From: Roseiflexus sp034432635
GTDB taxonomy: Bacteria > Chloroflexota > Chloroflexia > Chloroflexales > Roseiflexaceae
NCBI GenBank assembly: GCA_034432635.1
Contig: DAOUBK010000055.1
Coordinates: 25,926-89,925, forward strand
Length of the DNA: 64,000 nt
Direction of reading: 5' to 3'
Shown here: positions 43,146 through 51,009 of the stretch, one piece after another
How the letters are laid out: each line of letters starts with the position of its first letter
Position numbering within the stretch: position 1 is the first letter of the stretch
The notes under the pieces: model-generated
The model's input: only the letters and a program-made list of their open reading frames with translations
What the model was told of the DNA's origin: nothing
Database searches by the model: none
Translations under genes and position numbers: made by a program

Positions 43146-44129
43146 CTACACCTCGATATCCACAATCTTCATAATTGCAAAAAAACCGATCACAATCATC
43201 ACAATGCCGGCGACCGGCAGGCAGCACCAGTGCTCCGGCGGCATACCGAACGAGAACATCGGCGCCATGTAGTTCGGGTTGATGACCGTAATAAAAATCG
43301 CCAGACCGATCGGCAGGCCGGTAATCACATAAGCAGAAATCCGTCCCTGTGCGGTCAATACCGCGATTTCGCCCTTAATACGGATGCGTTCACGGATCGT
43401 ATGCCCGATAGTATCAAGAATTTGTGCCAGGTTGCCACCCGATTCCATCTGGATCTTCACTGCGGTGATCAGCAGGTCGAGGTCTTCCGACGGCACACGC
43501 TTGAGCAGATTATCGAGCGCATCTTCGGTGCGCAACCCCAGACCGACCTCCTGCACCACGCGCCGGTACTCAGACGCGGTCGGTTCGGGCGCCTCACGGC
43601 TGACCAGTTCCATCGATTGCAGCAGGCTGTACCCTGAACGCAGCGAGTTTGCCAGCATATTGATTGTATCGCCGAGTTGCGCATTGAATTTGGTCACGCG
43701 CTGTTTCGCAGCGTACCCGACATACAGATCGGGGAGGAACGAAAAGAGCACAAAACCGACAATTCCGGACAGCAACTGCGCTTCCCAGCTGGCGCGACCA
43801 ATGAATGCCCCAACTGCTGCGCCAACGCCAGCCGCGAGGAGTTTGATCAAATAGAACTCGGTCACCGTCAGTTTCAAGTCGGCGCGCGCCAGATTACGCG
43901 CCGTCTCACTACCGCGCTTGCCACGCGCCACGACTTTGTCGATTTCGCGCAGTTGCTCTTTTGCGGTGCGCTGTTGCTGATCAGCGCGCCGACCGGCGAA
44001 CTGGGTCAGGCGCTCCTCATAACTGGGATTACTCGCGCTACGGCTTGCCAGGAACGCAAACACCGCCAGAATCGCCAGGAAGATTCCGGCCGGTACGATC
44101 AGTTGTGTTGGGTCTGCTACTATCGGCAT
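43146..44129 (-). CDS. tadB: Tad pilus inner-membrane platform protein TadB
   Basis: In this 327-aa protein the N-terminal helix is LIVPAGIFLAILAVFAFLA and a second helix pair lies near residues 95-140. The T2SS-F domain is FNAQLGDTINMLANSLRSGYSLLQSMELVSREA and LLITAVKIQMESGGNLAQILD. C-terminal helices are ISAYVITGLPIGLAIFIT and WCCLPVAGIVMIVIGFFAI. The ATG at 44129 has AGGA upstream. Its place between tadA and tadC is canonical. Confidence 0.93.
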   Translation of the reverse strand: MPIVADPTQLIVPAGIFLAILAVFAFLASRSASNPSYEERLTQFAGRRADQQQRTAKEQLREIDKVVARGKRGSETARNLARADLKLTVTEFYLIKLLAAGVGAAVGAFIGRASWEAQLLSGIVGFVLFSFLPDLYVGYAAKQRVTKFNAQLGDTINMLANSLRSGYSLLQSMELVSREAPEPTASEYRRVVQEVGLGLRTEDALDNLLKRVPSEDLDLLITAVKIQMESGGNLAQILDTIGHTIRERIRIKGEIAVLTAQGRISAYVITGLPIGLAIFITVINPNYMAPMFSFGMPPEHWCCLPVAGIVMIVIGFFAIMKIVDIEV

Positions 44130-44205
44130 ACGGAGGTCCTTTCGCGGCAACGCGCCCGTCGTATGAACGGGCATGGATTGCGAGGACGCGTTTTCGTACG
44201 CAACA

Positions 44206-45600
44206 TCAGATAAACGAACCGCTGCCATAGCCGAAGATATTCGGCGGCAGATAAATGTTGCGCTCCTCGAAGCGGTCAATGAACCGCGGTCGGATGCCGG
44301 TTGGCTTCAACTGACCGATAATCTTGCCGCGCTCATCGAGCCCCTGCTGCTCGAAAACGAAAATATCCGAGAGCACGACGACATCTCCCTCCATACCCTG
44401 CACTTCGGTGATGTAGATCACCTTGCGCGACCCATCCTTCAGGCGCGCCAGTTGCACGATCAGGTTGACCGCCGAGGCGATCTGCTCACGAATAGCACGT
44501 ACCGGCAGGTCCATCCCGGCCATCAAACACATGGTTTCGATACGCGCAACAGCGTCGCGCGGCGAGTTGGCGTGCAGCGTCGTCATCGAGCCATCGTGAC
44601 CGGTATTCATTGCCTGAAGCATCTCCAGCGCCTCGCCGCCGCGACACTCACCAACCACGATGCGCTCCGGGCGCATACGCAGGGTATTGATCACCAGGTC
44701 ACGAATGCTGATTTCGCCTTTGCCTTCAACATTTGGCGGACGCGACTCGAGCGGCACCACATGCTCCTGGCGCAGTTGCAGTTCCGCCGCATTTTCGACA
44801 GTAATAATGCGCTCATCGTCAGGAATGAACGATGAGAGCACATTGAGCATGGTCGTTTTACCGGAGCCGGTACCACCGGAGACGACGATGTTGAGCGAGG
44901 CGCGCACACAGGCGGAGAGGAACTCTGCCATTTCGCGGGTGAGTGATCCGAAGCGGATCAGGTCCTCGATGGTGATACCTTCCTTGCGAAACTTACGGAT
45001 GCTGATCGTCGGTCCGCAGAGGGCAATTGGTCGAATGACCGCATTGACGCGACTACCATCGGGGAGGCGTGCATCGACCATTGGTGACGACTCATCGATA
45101 CGGCGTCCAAGGGGCGCCACGATCCGGTCGATCACCCGCAGCACATGTTGCTCATCGACGAAGGTGACGTCGCTCAGCTGAATCTTGCCACGTTTTTCGA
45201 CATAGACCTTTTTCGGTCCGTTGACCATAATCTCGGAGATCTCCGGGTCGTTGAGCAACTCCTGGAGTGGACCGAAGCCCAGAATGTCGGCGGCAATCGA
45301 CTCGAACAGACGGGCGCGTTCCGAGCGCGACAGCACGATATTTTCGCTATCGAGGATGGTGTTGAAAATCTCCTCGACCTGCTGTCGCACTCTGGCGACG
45401 TTCGAGAGGTCGAGGCGTGGATCGAGCTCATTGATCAGGCGCTGTTGAACGCGCTGCCGTAGTTCGATCGTGCTGTTTTCTTCTTCGCGGCGTTGAGCCG
45501 GCGGTGCACCGAGGCGCGCCGGCGCTGCCGGAGTGGCAGGTGTGCCGGGCAAGTGCCCGGTTGCTCCAGGAGTGGCACCGATTCGCTTCAAGAGTGACAT
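44206..45600 (-). CDS. tadA: Tad pilus assembly ATPase TadA (CpaF)
   Basis: In this 464-aa type IV/II secretion ATPase the N-terminal helical domain (about 50-120) is followed by ILGFGPLQELLNDPEISEIMVNG and a Walker A, VVSGGTGSGKTTMLNVL. Asp box ERIITVENAAELQL, Walker B ERIVVGECRGGEALEML and His box GHDGSMTTLHANSPRDA are also present. It powers polymerisation of Flp pilins. It starts 26 bp after tadZ and leads into tadB. Confidence 0.96.
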   Translation of the reverse strand: MSLLKRIGATPGATGHLPGTPATPAAPARLGAPPAQRREEENSTIELRQRVQQRLINELDPRLDLSNVARVRQQVEEIFNTILDSENIVLSRSERARLFESIAADILGFGPLQELLNDPEISEIMVNGPKKVYVEKRGKIQLSDVTFVDEQHVLRVIDRIVAPLGRRIDESSPMVDARLPDGSRVNAVIRPIALCGPTISIRKFRKEGITIEDLIRFGSLTREMAEFLSACVRASLNIVVSGGTGSGKTTMLNVLSSFIPDDERIITVENAAELQLRQEHVVPLESRPPNVEGKGEISIRDLVINTLRMRPERIVVGECRGGEALEMLQAMNTGHDGSMTTLHANSPRDAVARIETMCLMAGMDLPVRAIREQIASAVNLIVQLARLKDGSRKVIYITEVQGMEGDVVVLSDIFVFEQQGLDERGKIIGQLKPTGIRPRFIDRFEERNIYLPPNIFGYGSGSFI

Positions 45601-45626
45601 ACGTATACTCCCTCAACGGGCTGCGG

Positions 45627-46913
45627 TTATCGCCGCGCCAGCAATTTGCCGAACAGACTGGTTTTCTCTGGCGCTTTCTCTGTCTTCTTTGCAGCATCGG
45701 TGGTTTTTGCCGCCAGACCGCTGCTCAGCAGTTTCGCCAGAGCGAAAATATCTTTCGATGTCGGAAGATCGCGTTTGGCGATCACCAGCGGCACCCCCTG
45801 ATTGACCGCCAGCGTCATCTCATGACCGGCGTTGGCAATCTGAAGCGCCACCTTATGCTGAATGTTCGCTTCCACATTCTCGACGCGCATCCCCAGGCGA
45901 TTGTCAGCCTTGTTAAGCACAAGAACTGTTTTTTCCTTCGGATACTCCAGCAACTCCGCGACTTCGAGGAACAGTTTGATATTCTTGATGCACGGGATTT
46001 CGAGGGTCATCAGCGCCACAATCCGGTCTGCCAGATCGAGTGCTGCCAGTGCGCGATCCTGAAACGATGCCTGGGTATCGACAATCACATACTCAAACTC
46101 TTTCTTCATCGTCTCCAGGATCGTGCGCAGGTGGTCAGAGGTGACGAGTTCACCGGTTTGCGGGTTCGGCGGCGCCAGCAATACCTTGACCTGCGTTGCG
46201 TGGGTTGCCATCACGTCGTTCAACAGGTCACGATCGAGTTCACCGATGCGGTTGACCAGATCGGCGATCGTTTTGGACGATACCAGGTTCATAATCGCTC
46301 CCACATCGCCGAACGTCAGGTTCCCATCGACGAGCGCAACTTTCTTGCCGGTCAGCAGGCGCATGGCGACTGCCAGGTTGCACGCAATGGATGATGTTCC
46401 GGTTCCACCCTTTGGGCTGAAAACGGCGATGATCTGCCCCTGTGCGCCCTGATCATCGCCGCCGGGACCCGGCGGCGGCGTGGTCACATAACGCCGCTGG
46501 GTGGTCGCCAGGCGGTAGACATGGCGGATCGCGCTGTAGAGTTCTTCGGCGCCGATCGGTTTGGGCAGGAATTCGCGTGCGCCAGCGAGCATCGCGCGAC
46601 GCAGATAATCCTGCTCACCCTGCACGCTCATCATGATCACCTGCACTTCGGGCACCTGACTCAACAGTGCTTCGGTGGCGGCGATACCGTCCATATCTGG
46701 CATGTTGATATCCATCAACACCACGTCAGGACGGTGCTGTTTGGCGAGGGCGAGCGCCTCGCGACCGGTGGTCGCTTTTGCAACAACTTCGATATCTTTT
46801 TCGAAGAAGAGGAGTTTTTCGAGATTGTCGCGGGTTTCGGCGATATCATCGACGATCATCACCCGGATCTTCGCCGGGCCTGCGGCTTCGGGTGTTCGCG
46901 ATCCTCCTGCCAT
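45627..46913 (-). CDS. tadZ: Tad pilus localisation protein TadZ/CpaE (receiver plus MinD-like ATPase)
   Basis: In this 428-aa protein the N-terminal receiver-like domain has IRVMIVDDIAETRDNLEKLL, PDVVLMDINMPDMDG with acceptor Asp, and EFLPKPIGAEEL. The C-terminal deviant Walker A ATPase has VFSPKGGTGTSSIACNLAVA, VDGNLTFGDVGAIM and DRIVALMTLEIPCIKN. TadZ positions the pilus machine, usually at a pole. Unlike many CpaE proteins the receiver keeps its phosphorylatable Asp, so control by a kinase is possible. A TATAAT promoter at 47013 lies in front. Confidence 0.93.
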   Translation of the reverse strand: MAGGSRTPEAAGPAKIRVMIVDDIAETRDNLEKLLFFEKDIEVVAKATTGREALALAKQHRPDVVLMDINMPDMDGIAATEALLSQVPEVQVIMMSVQGEQDYLRRAMLAGAREFLPKPIGAEELYSAIRHVYRLATTQRRYVTTPPPGPGGDDQGAQGQIIAVFSPKGGTGTSSIACNLAVAMRLLTGKKVALVDGNLTFGDVGAIMNLVSSKTIADLVNRIGELDRDLLNDVMATHATQVKVLLAPPNPQTGELVTSDHLRTILETMKKEFEYVIVDTQASFQDRALAALDLADRIVALMTLEIPCIKNIKLFLEVAELLEYPKEKTVLVLNKADNRLGMRVENVEANIQHKVALQIANAGHEMTLAVNQGVPLVIAKRDLPTSKDIFALAKLLSSGLAAKTTDAAKKTEKAPEKTSLFGKLLARR

Positions 46914-46977
46914 AGCATCCTCTCAATCGTGGGCGCTACCGGTCGCTTGCCGGGCGTCGTATCGTTTGCGCATTCAT

Positions 46978-47005
46978 GCAGGCGCGCCTCAACCGGCACG
47001 CCTGC
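46978..47005. repeat. Inverted repeat in the tadZ leader
   Basis: GCAGGCG and CGCCTGC flank a 14-nt GC-rich loop, just downstream of the tadZ -10 element. It could be a leader hairpin. Confidence 0.5.
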
Positions 47006-47012
47006 TACAGGT

Positions 47013-47018
47013 ATTATA
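47013..47018 (-). promoter_or_regulatory. -10 element upstream of tadZ
   Basis: The minus strand reads TATAAT, with a weak -35 (CTGCAA) 17 nt upstream. It would allow tadZ-tadABC expression apart from cpaB. Confidence 0.5.
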
Positions 47019-47045
47019 CTCTGTTGTGCGTGATATTGCAGTCGA

Positions 47046-48056
47046 TCATGGCACCGGAAGCGGCGTCGGCGTTGGACGCGCCGGTCCGGGTGTGATTTCT
47101 TCGGGCGCAAGTGCCAGCGGTTGCAATGGTTCGGGCAACGGCAAGCCATAGCGACTGGTCAACAGGCGCAGCGTAACGCCAGTTGTCTCCTCGGTGGCGC
47201 TATCGTCGCGCCCGCGCAGTACCAGAGTGATTTGCGGCTTCGGGTCTTGCTGATCGAGGGTAAACTTGACGATCTCGGCTTCCTGATCGGTCATCGCCAG
47301 CAGCAGAATCCACTGCGCACCCGGCACGAAGGTATCGGGCGTCTGGGTGCTTGAGGGGGGTGGCGGCGCCGTCGTGCCCTGTTGACCGGCAGGCGTCGGC
47401 GTGCCGGCTTCCTGGGGAATAGCCGGTTTCAAAACGCGCAACACCTGGACATTCTGCACCATGGTTTTGGTCACGCGATCCACCAGCGTTTCTTCAATCG
47501 GGGTGACGGTCAACTCCCCGGTTACAGGATCGAGCGTCAGTGTTGGTCGGATGATCAGGCGCCGGATTTCATACGTCATCACCAGGTCGACCGCATCGCC
47601 AGGGCGGATCTGATCGGCGACGCCGGTCAGATTGCCGACTTCGAGCGGAAATACCTTGTCGCGCGGTGCGTCGGGCGTGTCGGGCAACGGCACCTGGAAC
47701 GACAGACCGGCTTCGGTGAGGTCGCGCGCACGGATAATTTCGGTAGCGTTGAGCGCGCGCAATGTCACCTTGGTGGTCAGTTCACTCACGCTGGTGAAAT
47801 ACTGGTCGGGCGCAGCATTATACTCCGGCTCTGGAATATCGCGCAGAGTCAGAAAGGTTTCGGTGTCGGTCAGGACGGTATTTGCCGGAATGTCAACACG
47901 TGCAGCGACCACTTTACGTAATGGTACAGGCGTTGGTTCTTGCGGAAGCGCCTCTGGTGCAGGCGTCGGCGGCGTTTGAAAGAAGAAAAAGAAGAGAAGC
48001 GCTGCGGCTGCGGCAATAATCACACCGAGCAACAGCAGAGGACCTCCTCGCCTCAT
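47046..48056 (-). CDS. cpaB: Tad/Flp pilus assembly protein CpaB (RcpC)
   Basis: In this 336-aa protein the N-terminal helix is LLLLGVIIAAAAALLFFFFF. A Pro linker leads to the SAF domain, RKVVAARVDIPANTVLTDTE, then LRALNATEIIRARDL, and the RcpC domain has GDAVDLVMTYEIRR and WILLLAMTDQEAEIVKFTLD. CpaB supports pilus assembly outside the membrane, where in diderms it meets the secretin. No secretin gene is nearby. I start it at ATG 48056, with AAGG nine bases upstream. Confidence 0.9.
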   Translation of the reverse strand: MRRGGPLLLLGVIIAAAAALLFFFFFQTPPTPAPEALPQEPTPVPLRKVVAARVDIPANTVLTDTETFLTLRDIPEPEYNAAPDQYFTSVSELTTKVTLRALNATEIIRARDLTEAGLSFQVPLPDTPDAPRDKVFPLEVGNLTGVADQIRPGDAVDLVMTYEIRRLIIRPTLTLDPVTGELTVTPIEETLVDRVTKTMVQNVQVLRVLKPAIPQEAGTPTPAGQQGTTAPPPPSSTQTPDTFVPGAQWILLLAMTDQEAEIVKFTLDQQDPKPQITLVLRGRDDSATEETTGVTLRLLTSRYGLPLPEPLQPLALAPEEITPGPARPTPTPLPVP

Positions 48057-48109
48057 AGGGGCGTGCCTTTCTTTCAGCAAGAAGATGCGATGATAACTAC
48101 CTGTAAGCC

Positions 48110-48118
48110 ATTATAGCA
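48110..48118 (-). promoter_or_regulatory. cpaB promoter (extended -10)
   Basis: The minus strand reads TGCTATAAT (-10 at 48110-48115), about 55 nt before the cpaB ATG. Confidence 0.55.
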
Positions 48119-48127
48119 CACGAGATC

Positions 48128-48153
48128 AAGCCCTGATTAGTATTGCAGGGCTT
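48128..48153 (-). terminator. Hairpin, probable terminator of the Kelch-like gene
   Basis: AAGCCCTG and CAGGGCTT flank a 10-nt AT-rich loop. The T-run is poor, so it may act with Rho or as a leader structure. Confidence 0.4.
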
Positions 48154-48174
48154 CAATGACTTGACAATGGAAGA

Positions 48175-48194
48175 AACGTTGAACGTTCAACGTT
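48175..48194. repeat. 20-bp perfect palindrome of heptamer units
   Basis: AACGTTGAACGTTCAACGTT equals its reverse complement. The same 20-mer occurs at 58255-58274. Confidence 0.85.
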
Positions 48195-48293
48195 CCAGCG
48201 TTCAACGTTCAACGTTCAACGTTTCGACATTCCAGCGTTCCAACGTTCCAACGTTCAACGTCTCAACGTTCCGGCGTTCAACGTTCCACGCGC
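48177..48293 (+). repeat. Heptamer repeat array (intergenic)
   Basis: About 16 units of CGTTCAA and variants (CGTTCCA, CGTTCCGG) of 7-8 nt fill the gap between the Kelch-like gene and the cpaB promoter. After the first unit, which is inverted, all face the same way on the plus strand. Confidence 0.85.
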
Positions 48294-48298
48294 CAACA

Positions 48299-50857
48299 TC
48301 AACGAATCACCAGCGGCAGGAAGACGCGCGTCACACCGTCTGGCGGTGGATTGTCGGGCGGTGGCGCACCTCCAGCCACAAATTCGACTTCGAAGATGGC
48401 GCTGACATTGTTCCGTTCTGCTGCGTGGTCACCGTCCGGCGCATCGGACTCGGACACCAATCCTTTCAGGGTTGTGTCGGTATCAGCAACCAGAATGATT
48501 TTGTAGGTCCCGCTCCCTTGATCGAGAAAGTCGCGCAGGATTTTGCCGGTTCCGCTCACGAAATTCGTGGCAGACGAAACGCATCCATCGATGCCAACTG
48601 CCTGAATGTCGCTCCAGCGCGCATTTTCCCCGATAAGGTGCGTGACATCCTTCTGCATGACGTTCTTCGGGATTTGCAGACAGGCGCGATGGTACGGTGC
48701 GAGCGCCGAATTCGAATTGCTCAGGCTATCGCCTCCAGGAGCGAGCAGCGGCAGTGTCGGCGAGATCGGGGTCACACCCGGCGGGAAGATGAACACATCG
48801 ACGAAGAAGGTTCCCTCCGGATTACATCCCGGTTGCGATGCGTGGCACACATTCGCCGGTTGCGTCGGTCCGCTGTCGGTCAGATTCTGGTTGCGCAGGC
48901 GCACTTCAACGCCCCTGGTAGTGCCGTCGGCGTTCTGGGTTCTGGTGACAGCGTTGCTGGGCCAGTTCAGGTCAGGGTTGCCGGGAACGATCACCTCCAT
49001 ACCCAGCCGCAGCAGTACTGGCGAAGCGGTCATCACCGGACCGCGGCGGAAGGTGAGGCGGTACTGGAAGCAGTTGCCCAGCGGGAGCAACTGTTCCTCG
49101 CTGTACTCCTGGGCATTGATGGCGTATGCTGCGTCACTCGGATTAGACTTCGAAAACCGCGTTCCACCGGCATCTGGATCGCGCGCCTGCGTCCATCCGC
49201 CTTCGGTATCGGCGCAGTTGCCGCTCGACGGAGAGTAGACGCGGTACTCGACTTCGATATCGCCGCCATTCGCCGGATCGATATTCGTCAGCCAGGTCAT
49301 TTTACGCACGGTTGCCTGCTGCTCATTGATCAGATCGAGCATCGAGAAGGGCTTCGAGTAGTAGTAGGCGAACGACGGGTAGAAGGTCTGAGCGTCGAGG
49401 TTCGGTCCGATCGTGGCGCGGAAGACCTGGTTAGACGGCAAGGTTCCGTTGGTGCCGCCAATCAGGTAGGCGAACGCATAGTTCGGGTTGCTGGTCGGCA
49501 CCAGCACCACACCCGCGTTGCGCCGTCCGGGATCGGCAGAAAACGGCAGTGCGCCAAAACTGTCCTGATAAAAGTTGAGCGTACCGTCCTTGAAGATGCG
49601 CAGGTTAGCGGGATCGATATAGGAGGCGTAGCCGTTGCGGTTGATCGTGCCGCCGCTGCGTCCGCCGATCAGGTAGATCGCGCCGTTGAACTCAACTGCG
49701 CCGTGGCTGTTGCGGCTGCCGGGAATGGCGGCATTGCCGCCGGTCGTGCTGTCTTCCCACGTGATCGCGCCGGTGATCGGGTTGATCACCCCTTTCCAGA
49801 CCGTGCCGGTATCCACATTGTCAGAACTTCCGCTTGTCCCGCCGCCATAGATGAAGAACAAGTCCTGCGTTGTGCCATCCGCATTCGTGTAGCGCCCGAC
49901 GGTCACGGCGGTGTTCCACACACCCTGCAGCATCAGGTTGGACTGCCATGTGCGGTTGTCGCTGCCAAGGTTGAGATCTCCATTTGAGGGATTGATCTCG
50001 GCGTAGTAGACGCGGTCAGAAATGGTTGGCGGCGGCGGTCCAGGTGGATCGTTTCGCCCGCAGACGACGTACAGGAACGTTTTGCCAGCAGTGGTTGTGT
50101 GCACGAACGCGCGCGCGCCTTCCAGTTGGATGCCTGAAGGGAGTCGGTATGTCGGCGAGGTGCGCCAGGTCAGGTTTCCGTTTGCAGCGACCTCACCGAC
50201 GAGCACCGAATTGCTCGAAAATGTGGATCCAGGTGCGACCGCGCCGCCGATCACGTAGAGATACCCCGCGTTGCCGCTGGTGCGCAGTGCAGCAACTGCT
50301 GCGTTGGTTCGCGGTCCGAGTGGGTTGTTGAACGGTGACGTATCTGCATGGCTGACCGGGGGCAGCGATGATGTGGATTCGACCCACTCGATAGTACCTG
50401 CGCCGGGCTGCCCGTAGTTTGTATTGACTGTCCCGCGATAGACGGTGTTGTGATACACTGAGCTGCCCGACGCACCCCCAATAACCCAGATCGTGTTACC
50501 GATCACCGCAGCCCCGATTTCGGTGCGTGCTGCGGGAAGCGGGCTATCCGGGCTGCTGTTCCAGCGGAGCGCGCGAACGGCTGCCATGGCGAGTCCGCCC
50601 TGATCGCCGCTTTTGGCGCCGGCATACGGTTCGGTCACCTGCCCGGCGATCGGATCGTTGCTCAGGGTCGTCGGTACCACCGCAGTCAGCGTGCGTGAAC
50701 CGGCGCCGAACTCCGGCTGGGTGTCATCTAGGGCGACGACCTTGATCACTTTGGCAGCAACCGGCGCGGCTGGAAGGATGGCGAGAACAGTCAACAGCGC
50801 AACAATCAATGTCAGCGCACGCGCCGTGGCCGGCATGCGTGGTGTTTGACGCCTCAT
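48299..50857 (-). CDS. Secreted Kelch-like beta-propeller surface protein
   Basis: In this 852-aa protein the signal peptide (ALTLIVALLTVLAILPAAPVAA) leads to repeats of Kelch type. Each has a G-G before a hydrophobic strand: NTIWVIGGASGSSVYHNTVY, GYLYVIGGAV, TFLYVVCGRND, AIYLIGGRSGG and FAYLIGGTNG. A second region (after about 520) looks like a beta-sandwich adhesin domain. The C-terminus is PPPDGVTRVFLPLVIR, a Pro linker with a short hydrophobic-Arg tail. It lies between the two Tad operons and may be an adhesin or surface anchor partner. The ATG 50857 has AAGGAGG in front. Confidence 0.82.
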   Translation of the reverse strand: MRRQTPRMPATARALTLIVALLTVLAILPAAPVAAKVIKVVALDDTQPEFGAGSRTLTAVVPTTLSNDPIAGQVTEPYAGAKSGDQGGLAMAAVRALRWNSSPDSPLPAARTEIGAAVIGNTIWVIGGASGSSVYHNTVYRGTVNTNYGQPGAGTIEWVESTSSLPPVSHADTSPFNNPLGPRTNAAVAALRTSGNAGYLYVIGGAVAPGSTFSSNSVLVGEVAANGNLTWRTSPTYRLPSGIQLEGARAFVHTTTAGKTFLYVVCGRNDPPGPPPPTISDRVYYAEINPSNGDLNLGSDNRTWQSNLMLQGVWNTAVTVGRYTNADGTTQDLFFIYGGGTSGSSDNVDTGTVWKGVINPITGAITWEDSTTGGNAAIPGSRNSHGAVEFNGAIYLIGGRSGGTINRNGYASYIDPANLRIFKDGTLNFYQDSFGALPFSADPGRRNAGVVLVPTSNPNYAFAYLIGGTNGTLPSNQVFRATIGPNLDAQTFYPSFAYYYSKPFSMLDLINEQQATVRKMTWLTNIDPANGGDIEVEYRVYSPSSGNCADTEGGWTQARDPDAGGTRFSKSNPSDAAYAINAQEYSEEQLLPLGNCFQYRLTFRRGPVMTASPVLLRLGMEVIVPGNPDLNWPSNAVTRTQNADGTTRGVEVRLRNQNLTDSGPTQPANVCHASQPGCNPEGTFFVDVFIFPPGVTPISPTLPLLAPGGDSLSNSNSALAPYHRACLQIPKNVMQKDVTHLIGENARWSDIQAVGIDGCVSSATNFVSGTGKILRDFLDQGSGTYKIILVADTDTTLKGLVSESDAPDGDHAAERNNVSAIFEVEFVAGGAPPPDNPPPDGVTRVFLPLVIR

Positions 50858-50921
50858 GGAAACCTCCTTGGAAACCTGGCGGAAGGTGGATGCCGTGGTG
50901 CAGAGCGATCCTCCTCGCACA

Positions 50922-50963
50922 CAAAATCAGAAAACCTCACGGACCGGTGCAGTCTGTGAGGTT
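50922..50963 (-). terminator. Rho-independent terminator after the vWA gene
   Basis: On the minus strand AACCTCAC and GTGAGGTT pair around a 15-nt loop (50933-50963), followed by a T-rich tail (TTTTCTGATTTTG). Confidence 0.7.
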
Positions 50964-50970
50964 AAGAGCA

Positions 50971-51000
50971 ACCCGACAGGCGGCTTACCGCCTGTCGGGT
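50971..51000 (-). terminator. Strong 13-bp hairpin directly after the vWA gene
   Basis: ACCCGACAGGCGG and its exact complement flank a 4-nt loop, 9 bp past the stop codon. No T-run follows directly; it forms a double terminator with the hairpin beyond it. Confidence 0.65.
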
Positions 51001-51009
51001 CATGTGTGG

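Noticed and set aside
48143..49987. Long plus-strand open frame opposite the Kelch-like gene
   Set aside because: It is antisense to a gene with a signal peptide, Kelch repeats and a strong ribosome site. Its own translation has no recognisable features and begins in the heptamer array.
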